A stretch of 56,799 nucleotides of DNA from NCBI RefSeq assembly GCF_003226555.1, contig NZ_QKQS01000038.1:262277-319075 (forward strand), in the 5' to 3' direction. The first letter of the stretch is position 1. Every line of letters begins with the position of its first letter. Both the position numbers and the translations under genes were made by a program. A model generated the notes under the pieces. The model was not told the origin of the DNA, made no database searches, and saw only the letters and a list, made by a program, of their open reading frames with translations. This stretch comes from Rhodopseudomonas palustris. GTDB lineage: Bacteria; Pseudomonadota; Alphaproteobacteria; Rhizobiales; Xanthobacteraceae. Shown piece after piece: positions 1 through 9,279 of this stretch.

Positions 1-4
1 GCCG

Positions 5-30
5 ACCTCTCCCCGCGCGCGGGGAGAGGT
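5..30. repeat. Perfect 26-bp palindrome, family P repeat
   Basis: A perfect inverted repeat whose arm is ACCTCTCCCCGCG lies just beyond the metK stop codon. The same core recurs at 30253-30278 and, with a TT loop, at 30327-30352. It is therefore a dispersed intergenic element rather than a local accident. It could also act as a transcription-ending hairpin for metK (minus strand), but no T-run follows. Confidence 0.75.
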
Positions 31-60
31 GAGACGCCGGCCGTGGGCTTACTTTCTCAC

Positions 61-1257
61 TTACACCGCACGCTTCATGGCGTCGGCAAGATCGGTCTTC
101 TCCCAGGAGAAGCCGCCGTCGGCGTCCGGGGTGCGGCCGAAATGGCCGTAGGACGAGGTCCGGGCGTAGATCGGCTTGTTGAGGTCGAGATGGGTGCGGA
201 TGCCGCGCGGGGTCAGGTCCATCACCTCGGCCACGATGGTCTCGAGCTTGTCCTCGGACACCTTTCCGGTGCCGTGGGTGTCGATGTAGATCGACAGCGG
301 CCGCGCCACGCCGATCGCGTAAGCGAGCTGCAGGGTGCATTTGTCGGCGAGGCCGGCGGCGACGACGTTCTTGGCGAGGTAGCGCGCCGCATAGGCCGCC
401 GAGCGGTCGACCTTGGTCGGGTCCTTGCCGGAGAACGCACCGCCGCCATGCGGGGCCGCGCCGCCGTAAGTATCGACGATGATCTTACGGCCGGTAAGGC
501 CGGAGTCGCCGTCCGGGCCGCCGATGAAGAACTTGCCGGTCGGGTTGATGTGCCAGATCGTCTTGTCGGTGATCCAGCCGTCGGGCAGCGCCTGACGCAC
601 ATAGGGCTCGACGCAGTCGCGAACCTGGTTCGAGGTCAGATCCTCGACCAAATGCTGATGCGACACCACGATCTCGCGGACGTATTGCGGCTTGCCGTTC
701 TCGTACTGGATCGTCACCTGGCTCTTGGAGTCGGGGCCGAGAATCTTCTCCTTGCCGGAGTGGCGGGCTTCCGAGATCAGCCGCAGGATCTTGTGGGCGT
801 AGAAGATCGGCGCCGGCATCAGGTCCGGGGTCTCGTTGGTGGCGTAGCCGAACATGATGCCCTGGTCGCCGGCGCCCTCTTCCTTGTTGGTGCCGGGCTG
901 CAGCGCGTCGACGCCCTGCGCGATGTCGGCCGACTGCGGATGCAGCAGGATCTCGATGTCGCAGGTCTTCCAGTGGAAGCCGTCCTGCTCGTAGCCGATG
1001 TCCTTGATGGCGTCGCGCACCACCTGCTCGATCTGCTCGTTGGTGACCGAGGCCGGGCCGCGGGTCTCACCGGCGATCACCACCTTGTTGGTGGTCGCGA
1101 GCGTCTCGCAGGCGGCACGGATCGCCCACGGATCGATGCCGGCCTTCGGCCCCTCGCGGTAGAACAGATCGACGATCTCGTCGGAGATCCGGTCGCAGAC
1201 CTTGTCCGGATGGCCTTCGGACACGGACTCACTCGTGAACATATAAGACGCGCGCAT
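61..1257 (-). CDS. metK: S-adenosylmethionine synthetase (methionine adenosyltransferase)
   Basis: Makes S-adenosylmethionine from methionine and ATP in the cytoplasm. The protein begins [19 protein letters not shown], and shows the family's ATP-binding [12 protein letters not shown] and the phosphate-loop [19 protein letters not shown]. The length of 398 residues fits the family. I chose the ATG at 1257 because AAGGGG stands about 7 nt upstream and the family signature begins there. An in-frame ATG at 1311 would add 18 residues but has no well-spaced ribosome site. The gene follows the HTH-methyltransferase gene (stop at 1324) by 66 nt on the same strand, so the two are probably co-transcribed. 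No SAM riboswitch-like fold is apparent in that gap. The function is secure. Confidence 0.97.
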   Translation of the reverse strand: MRASYMFTSESVSEGHPDKVCDRISDEIVDLFYREGPKAGIDPWAIRAACETLATTNKVVIAGETRGPASVTNEQIEQVVRDAIKDIGYEQDGFHWKTCDIEILLHPQSADIAQGVDALQPGTNKEEGAGDQGIMFGYATNETPDLMPAPIFYAHKILRLISEARHSGKEKILGPDSKSQVTIQYENGKPQYVREIVVSHQHLVEDLTSNQVRDCVEPYVRQALPDGWITDKTIWHINPTGKFFIGGPDGDSGLTGRKIIVDTYGGAAPHGGGAFSGKDPTKVDRSAAYAARYLAKNVVAAGLADKCTLQLAYAIGVARPLSIYIDTHGTGKVSEDKLETIVAEVMDLTPRGIRTHLDLNKPIYARTSSYGHFGRTPDADGGFSWEKTDLADAMKRAV

Positions 1258-1323
1258 CAGTAACCCCTTGTCCGCCGGAGCTTCGGCGGTGTTTTCGTGA
1301 AAGATAGTCATCCTGTCGAGATG

Positions 1324-2676
1324 TCAGTCGCGCCTGCGCGAGATGACGTAGGATTCGTCGTTGAACCAGAGACCGCTGTGCTTGCGCAGAACCTCTCTGG
1401 TGGCTTCCAAGTACTGGCCGTCCCGGGTCACCTCGGTGATCCGATCGTCCTCGATCTGCGCGACATACACCGCGGCATTCCATGCTGCAAAGGCCGTCGA
1501 ATTGCCGATCGGTCCGGTGACCTCATTGGGCAAAGCCTCCATGTCGTAGCGAAAGATCGAGCGGTTATCGGCGTAGGCGTTGAAGTTCAGGTCTCTACCA
1601 GCCGAGCCGAGCTCGTATTTGACCGCGCGCAACAATTCGTGGCGGCTGACCGAGAACGGGTTCTCGTCGGGCCAGATCGATTGGACGATTTCCAATCCGG
1701 GATCGTGGCCGTGGGAGTGGATGCCGATCAGCCGGCCGCCGGGGCGCAGCGCACGGGCCAGCGGCGCGATGATCCGCTTGGCCCGGAAGTTGACGGATGA
1801 TTTTGCCCGGTACGGCTGCGAGGCGACGATCAGGTCGAAATTGGCCTCGGTGCGGCCGGCGCGCGGGATCACCGCGTCGAGCAGGAAGCGGTGGTCCTCG
1901 CGGTACAGTACGATCGCGACCGGGCGCTCGTACACCGGCATCCCGGTGCGCGGGCTGACATTGGCGCGCCAATTGTCCTGCAGGAACGGCGCCAGCTCGG
2001 CGATCTGGGTTTCGAATTCGCCCGAGGAGCCGCCGCGCAGCGCCACCTCGTGCCAGATCATCCCGGCGGCGGCCGCGGACGACGCCGGCGTCAGCCACGG
2101 CGCCTCGGCGTAGTTCATGTTGGTGAACACGAACACCGAGGCCGGGTGCTCGAACAGCCGGTCCGGCACCTTGTCGAGCGTCAGCCGCAGGTCCTCGACG
2201 CTGAGCTCCTTGCCGGAGACGTAGAACGGTATCTGCGGAAACCGCCCATGCATCGCACGCAGCACGCGCGCCAGCACCGTGCCGTCGCCGCAGCCCGCAT
2301 CGAACACGCGCAGCGCGGGCGGGCGCGGGTGGATGTTGGCGAGCTCCAGCGCGACGCGGTCCGCCACCACCCGCTTTTCCCCGCAAGTGTGGACGAACAA
2401 TAGATATTTCTGGCGGTTCTCGAAGAACCGGAAGTTGCTGCGCGGGTCGCGGCGCTCCAGCGGCACCACCAGCCCCCGCGGCGGCGGCGCAACGCCCAGC
2501 CCAGCAGCAACAAAAGCCTCAATCCGCTCCAACGTATCCAGCGTAATGCGTTTGCCCTCGCGCAGCCGGTACACCAGCTTGCCGTCATTGACCGCACGCC
2601 GGCCGAATGTCGTCTCGGCCATCCCGGCCTGACGGCAGTAGTCGGATATCCGGCTGAGAAGCTGGTCGTTGTTCAT
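1324..2676 (-). CDS. HTH-domain class I SAM-dependent methyltransferase-like protein
   Basis: About 450 residues. The first 60 or so resemble a small helix-turn-helix module (MAETTFGRRAV, followed by RLREGKRITLDTLERIE). A Rossmann-type SAM-binding motif, VFDAGCGDGTVL, lies near residue 125. Its substrate cannot be told from sequence. It precedes metK on the same strand, so a user or sensor of SAM would be made together with the enzyme that makes SAM. The ATG at 2676 gives the start MNNDQLLSRISDYCRQ. A GTG at 2718 would add 14 residues, and neither start has a strong ribosome site. The combination of a DNA-binding-like head and a methyltransferase body is unusual. A regulatory role is only inference. 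Confidence 0.75.
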   Translation of the reverse strand: MNNDQLLSRISDYCRQAGMAETTFGRRAVNDGKLVYRLREGKRITLDTLERIEAFVAAGLGVAPPPRGLVVPLERRDPRSNFRFFENRQKYLLFVHTCGEKRVVADRVALELANIHPRPPALRVFDAGCGDGTVLARVLRAMHGRFPQIPFYVSGKELSVEDLRLTLDKVPDRLFEHPASVFVFTNMNYAEAPWLTPASSAAAAGMIWHEVALRGGSSGEFETQIAELAPFLQDNWRANVSPRTGMPVYERPVAIVLYREDHRFLLDAVIPRAGRTEANFDLIVASQPYRAKSSVNFRAKRIIAPLARALRPGGRLIGIHSHGHDPGLEIVQSIWPDENPFSVSRHELLRAVKYELGSAGRDLNFNAYADNRSIFRYDMEALPNEVTGPIGNSTAFAAWNAAVYVAQIEDDRITEVTRDGQYLEATREVLRKHSGLWFNDESYVISRRRD

Positions 2677-2881
2677 GCGGCGGGTGGGCAGTTCCGAATT
2701 GATCACCCCTCTTAGCACGCATTTCCCACCGCCGGAAGTGCAACGATCGGACGGATACCGTCGATATTTCGGTACAAACTTCGACTTGAACCTAACAAAC
2801 TGTCATTGGGAAACCGCAATCCGTCTGCTAAGACGCGGGCGAGTCCGGCGGGTCCGGGCGCCTCACGAGACGGATCGAGCC

Positions 2882-4192
2882 ATGCGCATCACGATGATCG
2901 GAACGGGTTATGTCGGACTGGTATCGGGGGCATGTTTCGCCGATTTCGGCCACCAGGTGACCTGCGTCGACAAGGATGCCGGCAAGATCGCGGCCCTGCA
3001 TCGCGGCGAAATTCCCATCTACGAACCAGGACTTGACGAGCTGGTGGCGGCCAACGTCAAGGCCGGGCGGCTCGACTTCACCACCGACCTGACCGCCCCG
3101 GTGGGCGAAGCGGACGCGGTGTTCATCGCCGTTGGGACCCCGTCGCGGCGCGGCGACGGCCATGCAGACCTGTCCTATGTGTATGCGGCCGCAAAGGAAA
3201 TCGCCGCTGCCCTGCAGGGCTTCACGGTCGTGGTGACCAAGTCGACGGTCCCGGTCGGCACCGGCGACGAGGTCGAGCGGCTGATCCGCGAGACCAATCC
3301 CACCGCTGACGCGGCGGTCGCCTCGAATCCGGAGTTCCTGCGCGAGGGCGCGGCGATCCGCGACTTCAAGTTCCCGGACCGCATCGTGATCGGCACCAAT
3401 GACGAGCGCGCCCGCAAGGTGATGGGCGAGATCTACCGTCCGCTGTCGCTGAACCAGGGCCCGCTGATGTACACCGCGCGGCGCACCGCCGAGCTGATCA
3501 AATACGCCGCCAACGCCTTCCTGGCGACCAAGATCACCTTCATCAACGAGATGGCGGACCTCGCCGAAAAGGTCGGCGCCGACGTCCAGGACGTCGCCCG
3601 CGGCATCGGCATGGACAACCGGATCGGCGCCAAATTCCTGCACGCTGGCCCCGGCTTCGGCGGCTCGTGCTTCCCCAAGGACACCCGCGCGCTGGTGAAG
3701 ATCGGCCTCGATTACGAGGCGCCGCTGCGCATCGTCGAGGCGGTGATGGCGGTCAACGACAACCGCAAGCGCGCGATGGCACGCAAGGTGTCAGCAGCGC
3801 TCGGCGGCAACATGCGCGGCAAGACCGTCGCGGTGCTCGGCCTCACCTTCAAGCCGGACACCGACGACATGCGCGAGGCGCCGTCGATCCCGCTGGTGAC
3901 CGGCCTGCTCGACATGGGCGCCAAGGTGAAGGCGTTCGATCCCGCCGGCATGGACCACGCCAAGGCCGAGCTGCCGGACATCACCTATTGCGACGACGCC
4001 TACGACTGCGCCAAGGGTGCCGACGCGCTGGTGATCGTCACCGAATGGGTGCAATTCCGTGCGCTCGACCTGCCGCGGCTGAAAGCCGCGATGGCGCAGC
4101 CGATCGTCGTCGACCTGCGCAACATCTACCGCCCCGCCGAAATGGCCGAGCACGGCTTCAGCTATCACAGCGTCGGCCGCGGCGACGCGTAG
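2882..4192 (+). CDS. ugd: UDP-glucose 6-dehydrogenase
   Basis: Oxidises UDP-glucose to UDP-glucuronate with two NAD+, supplying precursors for surface polysaccharide. The 436-residue protein starts MRITMIGTGYVGLVSGACFA, a dinucleotide-binding fold. It carries the catalytic cysteine in GPGFGGSCFPKDTRAL (Cys263) and ends in the UDP-binding domain. The ATG at 2882 is chosen because the nucleotide-binding motif begins directly there; the frame is open farther upstream but encodes nothing family-like. It is divergent from the HTH-methyltransferase gene across about 205 nt. GDP-mannose dehydrogenase belongs to the same family and is the main alternative. Confidence 0.92.
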   Translation: MRITMIGTGYVGLVSGACFADFGHQVTCVDKDAGKIAALHRGEIPIYEPGLDELVAANVKAGRLDFTTDLTAPVGEADAVFIAVGTPSRRGDGHADLSYVYAAAKEIAAALQGFTVVVTKSTVPVGTGDEVERLIRETNPTADAAVASNPEFLREGAAIRDFKFPDRIVIGTNDERARKVMGEIYRPLSLNQGPLMYTARRTAELIKYAANAFLATKITFINEMADLAEKVGADVQDVARGIGMDNRIGAKFLHAGPGFGGSCFPKDTRALVKIGLDYEAPLRIVEAVMAVNDNRKRAMARKVSAALGGNMRGKTVAVLGLTFKPDTDDMREAPSIPLVTGLLDMGAKVKAFDPAGMDHAKAELPDITYCDDAYDCAKGADALVIVTEWVQFRALDLPRLKAAMAQPIVVDLRNIYRPAEMAEHGFSYHSVGRGDA

Positions 4193-4321
4193 TCGCGCGC
4201 ATTGGAGCCGCTGATTCCGCTGGGAAGTCCCTGCGGTCGCGCGGTCTTCTTCCCTCCCCGTCGTCAGATCCGATCTCGCTTAGCGCGAGCGGGCGTACAC
4301 GCGCGCGTTTACGCAACACTA

Positions 4322-4350
4322 TTGACCGACCGTTCGGTTAAGCATTACGA
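4322..4350 (+). promoter_or_regulatory. Candidate promoter with overlapping operator upstream of HAAT system A
   Basis: A TTGACC -35-like hexamer at 4322-4327 is followed 17 nt later by a weak -10-like TTACGA. An imperfect palindrome, ACCGACCGTTCGGT (4325-4338, one mismatch between 7-bp arms), overlaps the -35 box and spacer. ACCGA/TCGGT dyads are typical of TetR-family repressor sites, so transcription of the following ABC operon may be repressed from here. The palindrome is seen directly. The regulator class is inference. Confidence 0.35.
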
Positions 4351-4467
4351 TCAGCAGAAAGCATAAGGTGCGATCGGCGCGGTCGGCGTCGTATAAGACA
4401 CCGGGATTGGATCAGGCCGAAGACGCTCGGAAGAAGCGCGCGGGCCTGCAACGGAGGAAACGGATTC

Positions 4468-5649
4468 ATGGCTCACTACACGCATGTCCTGCGCAGCGTC
4501 GCCGTCGGCGCGACGGCCTTGGCGCTGTCGAGCTTTTCGCTGATGCACACCGCTTTGGCGGCCTCGACCATCAAGCTCGGCTCGGTGCTGTCGATCACCG
4601 GCCCGGCGTCGTTTCTCGGCGATCCCGAGGACAAGACGCTGAAGATGTACGTCGACAAGATCAACGCCGCCGGCGGCGTCGACGGCCAGAAGATCGAGCT
4701 GGTCGTCTATGACGACGGCGGCGACGCCAACAAGGCGCGCACCTTCGCCACCCGCCTGGTCGAGGACGACAAGGTGGTGGCGATGATCGGCGGCTCCACC
4801 ACCGGCACCACCATGGCGATGATCCCGGTGTTCGAGGAGGCGCAGATCCCGTTCATCTCGTTCGCCGGCGCGGTCGAGATCATCGATCCGGTACGCAAAT
4901 ACGTGTTCAAGACGCCGCACACCGACAAGATGGCGTGCGAGAAGATCTTCGAGAACATCAAGGCGCGCAAATTGACCAAGGTGGCGATGATCTCCGGCAC
5001 CGACGGCTTCGGCTCGTCGATGCGGGCGCAGTGCCTCAAGGTCGCACCAAACTACGGCGTCAGCATCGTGGCCGAAGAAACCTACGGCCCGCGCGACAGC
5101 GACATGACGGCGCAGCTCACCAAGATCAAGAACACCGCCGGCGTCGAGGCGGTGGTCAATCCCGGCTTCGGTCAGGGCCCAGCGATCGTCACCCGCAACT
5201 ACGCACAGCTCGGGATGTCGTCGACGCCGTTCTACCAGAGCCACGGCGTCGCCTCGAAGAGCTTCATCGAACTCGCCGGCCCCGCGGCCGAAGGCGTGCG
5301 ACTGCCCGCCGCGGCCCTGCTGGTCGCCGACAAGCTGCCGGACAACGACCCGCAGAAGAAGGTCGTGGCCGACTACAAGAAGACCTACGAAGACACCACC
5401 AAGCAGCCGGTTTCGACCTTCGGCGGCCATGCCTATGACGGCCTGTACATCCTGGTCGACGCCATGAAGCGGACGAAATCGACCGACCCGAAGAAGGTCC
5501 GCGACGAGATCGAAAAGACCAAGGGCTTCGTCGGCACCGGCGGCATCGTCACCATGTCGCCGACCGACCACCTCGGCCTCGACCTGTCGGCGTTCCGGAT
5601 GCTCGAGGTCAAGAACGGCGACTGGACGCTGGTACAGCCGGGAAGCTGA
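4468..5649 (+). CDS. HAAT-type ABC transporter substrate-binding protein (system A)
   Basis: Periplasmic ligand-capture protein, 393 residues, of the leucine/isoleucine/valine-binding (peripheral binding protein) family. The N-terminus is a Sec signal (HVLRSVAVGATALALSS, cleavage probably after HTALA), then the family opening STIKLGSVLSITGPAS. GGAGG sits about 12 nt before the ATG at 4468. It heads a five-gene set with two permeases and two ATPases (5818-9114), though a 168-nt gap with a palindromic repeat separates it from the permease. The ligand cannot be read from sequence. Members of this family bind amino acids, amides, urea or aromatic acids. Confidence 0.88.
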   Translation: MAHYTHVLRSVAVGATALALSSFSLMHTALAASTIKLGSVLSITGPASFLGDPEDKTLKMYVDKINAAGGVDGQKIELVVYDDGGDANKARTFATRLVEDDKVVAMIGGSTTGTTMAMIPVFEEAQIPFISFAGAVEIIDPVRKYVFKTPHTDKMACEKIFENIKARKLTKVAMISGTDGFGSSMRAQCLKVAPNYGVSIVAEETYGPRDSDMTAQLTKIKNTAGVEAVVNPGFGQGPAIVTRNYAQLGMSSTPFYQSHGVASKSFIELAGPAAEGVRLPAAALLVADKLPDNDPQKKVVADYKKTYEDTTKQPVSTFGGHAYDGLYILVDAMKRTKSTDPKKVRDEIEKTKGFVGTGGIVTMSPTDHLGLDLSAFRMLEVKNGDWTLVQPGS

Positions 5650-5661
5650 GCACAATCGCGA

Positions 5662-5760
5662 GTCATTCCGGGGCGCAGGCGCCAGCCCGCGAACCCGGAA
5701 TCTCGACCCAACAACGTCTGGATTCCGGGTTCGCGCGTCTCACGCGCGCCCCGGAATGAC
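5662..5760. repeat. Paired palindromic intergenic repeat, family B, copy 1
   Basis: A roughly 99-bp element begins GTCATTCCGGGGCGC and ends with its complement GCGCCCCGGAATGAC. Inside is a second inverted pair (AACCCGGAATC against GATTCCGGGTT). The whole can fold into a long branched hairpin. Related copies lie at 9154-9272 and 13858-13958. It sits between the binding-protein gene and its permease gene, so it may lower expression of the downstream genes relative to the binding protein. Confidence 0.85.
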
Positions 5761-5817
5761 GAGTGCCCTGGGCGATCCGCCGCGCGTTCAATCGATCTGA
5801 AAGTCACTCCGAGCGCC

Positions 5818-6690
5818 ATGTCCGAACTTCTGCAATTCCTGATCTCGGGGCTGACCGTCGGAGCGGTGTATGCGCTGGTCGCGCTCGGCTTCACGCTGGT
5901 CTATCACGCCGCCGATGTCGTCAATTTCGCGCAGGGCGAATTCGTCATGCTCGGCGGCATGGTCACCGTGATCGCCTATGCGGCCGGCGTGCCGCTGCCG
6001 CTGGCGGCCGTGCTGGCGGTGATCGCCGCGGTGATCGTCGGCCTGTTGCTGTATTGGCTGGCGATCGCGCCGGCACGCGGCGCCTCGGCGGTGTCGCTGA
6101 TCATCATCACCATCGGCGCCTCGATCCTGCTGCGCGGCGCGGCGCAGATCGTGTTCGACAAGCAGTTCCACAAGCTGCCGGCGTTCTCCGGCGACGCGCC
6201 GATCCATCTGCTCGGCGCAGTGATCCAGCCGCAGAGCCTATGGGTGCTCGGCGGCGCGGCGCTGGTGGTGCTGACGCTGTATTACGTGATGGAGCGGACG
6301 CTGATCGGCAAGGCGGTGGTCGCCACCGCCGCGAACCGGCTGGCGGCGCAGCTGGTCGGCGTCAACGTCGCCACCGTGATGGCGCTGGCGTTCGGCGGCT
6401 CGGCCGCGATCGGCGCCATCGCCGGCATTCTGATCACGCCGATCACCCTGACCAGCTACGACGTCGGCACTCTGCTGGCGCTGAAGGGCTTCGCCGCGGC
6501 GATGTTAGGGGGCATGGGCAACCCGCTCGGCGCGGTGATCGGCGGGCTGCTACTCGGCCTCTTGGAATCCTTCGGCGCCGGCTATGTGTCGTCGACCTAC
6601 AAGGACGCCATCGCCTTCATCGTCATCCTCGCCGTGCTGTTCGTCGCGCCCCAAGGGCTGGTCGGCCGCCGCAACGTCGAGCGGGTCTGA
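5818..6690 (+). CDS. LivH-type ABC transporter permease (system A)
   Basis: Inner-membrane permease of 290 residues, one of the two channel subunits of a HAAT importer. It opens MSELLQFLISGLTVGAVYAL, has the LivH hallmark VNFAQGEFVMLGG near residue 40 and a coupling-region GGMGNPLGAVIGG near residue 225. About eight hydrophobic segments are visible. The ATG at 5818 gives the family's usual start. It is followed after 3 nt by the LivM-type permease, and the two would form the heterodimeric channel. Confidence 0.92.
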   Translation: MSELLQFLISGLTVGAVYALVALGFTLVYHAADVVNFAQGEFVMLGGMVTVIAYAAGVPLPLAAVLAVIAAVIVGLLLYWLAIAPARGASAVSLIIITIGASILLRGAAQIVFDKQFHKLPAFSGDAPIHLLGAVIQPQSLWVLGGAALVVLTLYYVMERTLIGKAVVATAANRLAAQLVGVNVATVMALAFGGSAAIGAIAGILITPITLTSYDVGTLLALKGFAAAMLGGMGNPLGAVIGGLLLGLLESFGAGYVSSTYKDAIAFIVILAVLFVAPQGLVGRRNVERV

Positions 6691-6693
6691 GCG

Positions 6694-7638
6694 ATGCCGA
6701 ACCTGCTCGGCCGCCGGTCCGCCATTCTGATCGCGCTCGCGCTGGTGATGGCGGTGCTGCCGCTGCTGTTTCCGTCGAGCTATTACTTCCGCGTCGCCGC
6801 GCTGGTGTGGGTGTCGGCGCTGGCGGCGATCGGGCTCAACATTCTGATGGGCAAGGCCGGCCAGGTCAGCCTGGGCCACGCCGGCTTCTTCGGCATCGGC
6901 GCCTATGCGGTGGCGATTCTGCCGATGCATCTCGGCCTCAACGCACTGCTCGCGGTGCTGGCCGGCGCCCTGCTGTCCGCCCTGCTCGCCTTTCTGGTTG
7001 GCCGGCCGATCCTGCGGCTGAAGGGGCATTATCTCGCCATCGCCACGCTCGGGCTCGGCGTGCTGGTGGCGATGGTGATCACCACCGAAAGCGGCTGGAC
7101 CGGCGGCCCCGATGGGATGCCGGTGCCGAAGCTCAGCCTGTTCGGCTGGCGCGTCTCCGGCTCGACGACCTGGTACTGGATCACGGCCGGGCTCCTGCTG
7201 ATCGGCACCTGGTTCGCGCTCAACCTCGACGACACGCCGACGGGGCGCGCGTTCCGCGCGTTGCACGACAGCGAGGTCGCGGCACGCACCGCCGGCGTGC
7301 ATGTCGAAAGGTTCAAGCTGCAGGCGTTCGTCATCGCCGCGGTGTACGCCTCGATCGCCGGCTCGGCGCTGGCGATGATGAACGGCTTCGTCAATCCGGA
7401 TCAGGCCGGCTTCCTGCATTCGGTCGAGCTGGTGACGATGGTGGTGCTCGGCGGCCTCGGCTCGATCGTCGGCAGTATCGTCGGCGCCGCCCTGCTGGTG
7501 GTGCTGCCGCAATTGCTCACCGTGTTTCAGGACTACGAGCATTTCCTGCTTGGTCTGATCATCATCGTGTCGATGATCTTCATGCGCGACGGCATGGTTC
7601 CGATGCTGGCGAAGCTGGCAAGGAGAGCGCGGTCATGA
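6694..7638 (+). CDS. LivM-type ABC transporter permease (system A)
   Basis: Inner-membrane permease of 314 residues and partner of the upstream LivH-type subunit. It shows the LivM signature AAIGLNILMGKAGQVSLGHAG near residue 45 and the coupling segment GGLGSIVGSIVGAALL near the C-terminus. The stop codon overlaps the next gene's start (ATGA), so translation is probably coupled to the ATPase gene. Length and hydrophobic pattern are normal for the family. Confidence 0.92.
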   Translation: MPNLLGRRSAILIALALVMAVLPLLFPSSYYFRVAALVWVSALAAIGLNILMGKAGQVSLGHAGFFGIGAYAVAILPMHLGLNALLAVLAGALLSALLAFLVGRPILRLKGHYLAIATLGLGVLVAMVITTESGWTGGPDGMPVPKLSLFGWRVSGSTTWYWITAGLLLIGTWFALNLDDTPTGRAFRALHDSEVAARTAGVHVERFKLQAFVIAAVYASIAGSALAMMNGFVNPDQAGFLHSVELVTMVVLGGLGSIVGSIVGAALLVVLPQLLTVFQDYEHFLLGLIIIVSMIFMRDGMVPMLAKLARRARS

Positions 7639-8417
7639 GCCTGCTGAAGGCCAGCGATGTCGGCATCTCGTTCGGCGGCGTCAAGGCGATCGACGGCGTC
7701 GGCTTTTCGGTCGCGCCCGGCGAGATCCTGTCGATCATCGGCCCGAACGGCGCCGGCAAGACCACGCTGTTCAACGTCGTCTCCGGCATGTACGCCGCCG
7801 ATCACGGCCGGATCGAGCTCGACGGCCGCGACGTCACCGGCCTGCCTCCGGACTCGCTTGCCAGCCGCGGCCTGTCGCGCACCTTCCAGAACCTGCAGAT
7901 CTTTCACCGTATGACCGCCGCCGAGAACGTGATGGTCGGCCGGCATCTGCAGGAGCGCTGCAGCCTGTTCGCCGATCTGCTGCGCCTGCCCTCGGTGACG
8001 CGGCAGAACCAAGCCACCCGCGCGGCGGCGCTGACGCTCCTCGATCAGGTCGGGCTGCGCGATGTCGCCGACGTCGCGGCGGGCTCCCTGTCGTATGGCG
8101 CAAGCAAGCGGCTGGAGATTGCCCGCGCGCTCGCCGCCGAGCCGCGGGTGCTGCTGCTCGACGAGCCGGCAGCCGGGTGCAATTCGGTCGAGACCGAGGA
8201 AATCGACCGGCTGATCTGCCGCGTCGCCGACCAGGGCATCGCGGTGGTGCTGGTCGAACACGACATGAAGCTGGTGATGAAGATCTCGCATCGCATCCTG
8301 GTGCTCAATCAGGGCCGGATGCTGGTCGAAGGCACGCCTGAAGAAGTCCGGCACAATCCGCTGGTGGCGGAAGCCTATCTCGGCCGCCACGGCGCGCGGG
8401 AGGCGGCGCGTGCTTGA
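7635..8417 (+). CDS. LivG-type ABC transporter ATP-binding protein (system A)
   Basis: Cytoplasmic ATPase, 260 residues, that powers the LivH/LivM-type channel. Walker A is GPNGAGKTT, the signature region reads LSYGASKRLEIARALA, Walker B is VLLLDEPAAG, and the switch histidine is in VEHDMKL. The LivG-specific arm GRHLQERCSLFADLL lies between Walker A and the signature. Family members usually carry Gln at the second position after LSYG, while this one has Ser (LSYGAS), a mild deviation. The ATG at 7635 overlaps the permease stop. The 3' end overlaps the next ATPase gene by 8 nt. Confidence 0.93.
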   Translation: MSLLKASDVGISFGGVKAIDGVGFSVAPGEILSIIGPNGAGKTTLFNVVSGMYAADHGRIELDGRDVTGLPPDSLASRGLSRTFQNLQIFHRMTAAENVMVGRHLQERCSLFADLLRLPSVTRQNQATRAAALTLLDQVGLRDVADVAAGSLSYGASKRLEIARALAAEPRVLLLDEPAAGCNSVETEEIDRLICRVADQGIAVVLVEHDMKLVMKISHRILVLNQGRMLVEGTPEEVRHNPLVAEAYLGRHGAREAARA

Positions 8418-9114
8418 GGTGAAGGACCTGCACAGCGGCTACGGCCGGATCGACGTGCTCAAGGGCATCGGCCTCGAGGTACGCGCCGGTGAAGTCGTCG
8501 CGCTGATCGGCTCCAACGGCGCCGGCAAGACAACGCTGCTGCGGGCGCTGTCCGGCGTGCAGCCGGTGTCCGGCGGAGAAATCCGGTTTCTCGGCCAACG
8601 CATCGACAAGCTGGCGCCGCACAAGCGCGTCGGCCTCGGCATCACCCAGTCGCCCGAAGGCCGGCAGATATTCGGCCCGCTCAGTGTCGCCGACAATCTC
8701 AGGCTCGGCGCTTATTTGCGCAGGGACGACGGCATCGAGGCCGACCGCGAGCGCGTCTATTCGATGTTTCCGATCCTGAAGGACAAGCGCGACCAGCAAG
8801 CCAGCGGCCTGTCCGGCGGCCAACAGCAGATGCTGGCGATCGGCCGGGCGCTGATGGGCAAACCCAAATTGCTGCTGCTCGACGAGCCCTCGCTCGGGCT
8901 GTCGCCGATCCTGGTCGACCAGATCCTCGACGCCGTGGTGGCAATGCGCAACAGTGGCATCACCATCATGCTGGTCGAACAGAACGCCGCGGCCGCTCTC
9001 GAAATCGCCGACCGTGGCTACGTCATCGAAACCGGCCGGATCGTGCACAGCGGCCCCGCCGCAGAGCTGCTCACCGATCCGAAGGTGAAGGCGGCGTATC
9101 TGGGCATCGACTGA
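8410..9114 (+). CDS. LivF-type ABC transporter ATP-binding protein (system A)
   Basis: Second ATPase of system A, 234 residues. It has Walker A GSNGAGKTT, signature LSGGQQQMLAIGRALM, Walker B LLLLDEPSLGLSP, and the LivF-typical VEQN in place of the switch histidine. It starts with GTG at 8410 inside the end of the previous gene, giving MLEVKDLHSGYG. It is the last gene of the operon. A family B repeat follows, and the next operon runs convergently. Confidence 0.93.
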   Translation: MLEVKDLHSGYGRIDVLKGIGLEVRAGEVVALIGSNGAGKTTLLRALSGVQPVSGGEIRFLGQRIDKLAPHKRVGLGITQSPEGRQIFGPLSVADNLRLGAYLRRDDGIEADRERVYSMFPILKDKRDQQASGLSGGQQQMLAIGRALMGKPKLLLLDEPSLGLSPILVDQILDAVVAMRNSGITIMLVEQNAAAALEIADRGYVIETGRIVHSGPAAELLTDPKVKAAYLGID

Positions 9115-9153
9115 CGGCGACCGATCAGGCACGTCGTCATTCCACCCCACACG

Positions 9154-9272
9154 GTCATTCCGGGGCGCGAGCGCCAGCTCGCGAACCCGGAATCTCGCGG
9201 TTGTGGCGCACCCGGAGTCGCAACAACATCTGGATTCTGGGTTCGCTCGCTTCGCGAGCGCCCCGGAATGAC
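9154..9272. repeat. Paired palindromic intergenic repeat, family B, copy 2
   Basis: Outer arms GTCATTCCGGGGCGCGAGCG and CGAGCGCCCCGGAATGAC enclose a second inverted pair (GAACCCGGAAT against an ATTCTGGGTTC variant). It lies between two convergent operons, where its stem could help end transcription from the left. Its sequence clearly matches copies 1 and 3. Confidence 0.85.
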
Positions 9273-9279
9273 GCTGGAC

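Noticed and set aside
43..1263. A 406-codon plus-strand reading frame antisense to metK
   Set aside because: It mirrors metK in high-GC DNA, shows no family features, and metK is certain.
1312..1323. Possible SAM riboswitch between the HTH-methyltransferase gene and metK
   Set aside because: The gap (66 nt from the chosen start) is too short for the known SAM folds and shows no clear pairing pattern.
5662..5760. Family B repeats as ends of an insertion sequence
   Set aside because: No transposase gene lies between the arms and the units are too short; they are hairpin repeats.
5763..8417. An 884-codon reading frame across the system A permeases
   Set aside because: Its upstream part runs out of frame through the LivH-type and LivM-type genes; only the last 260 codons, the LivG-type gene, are real.
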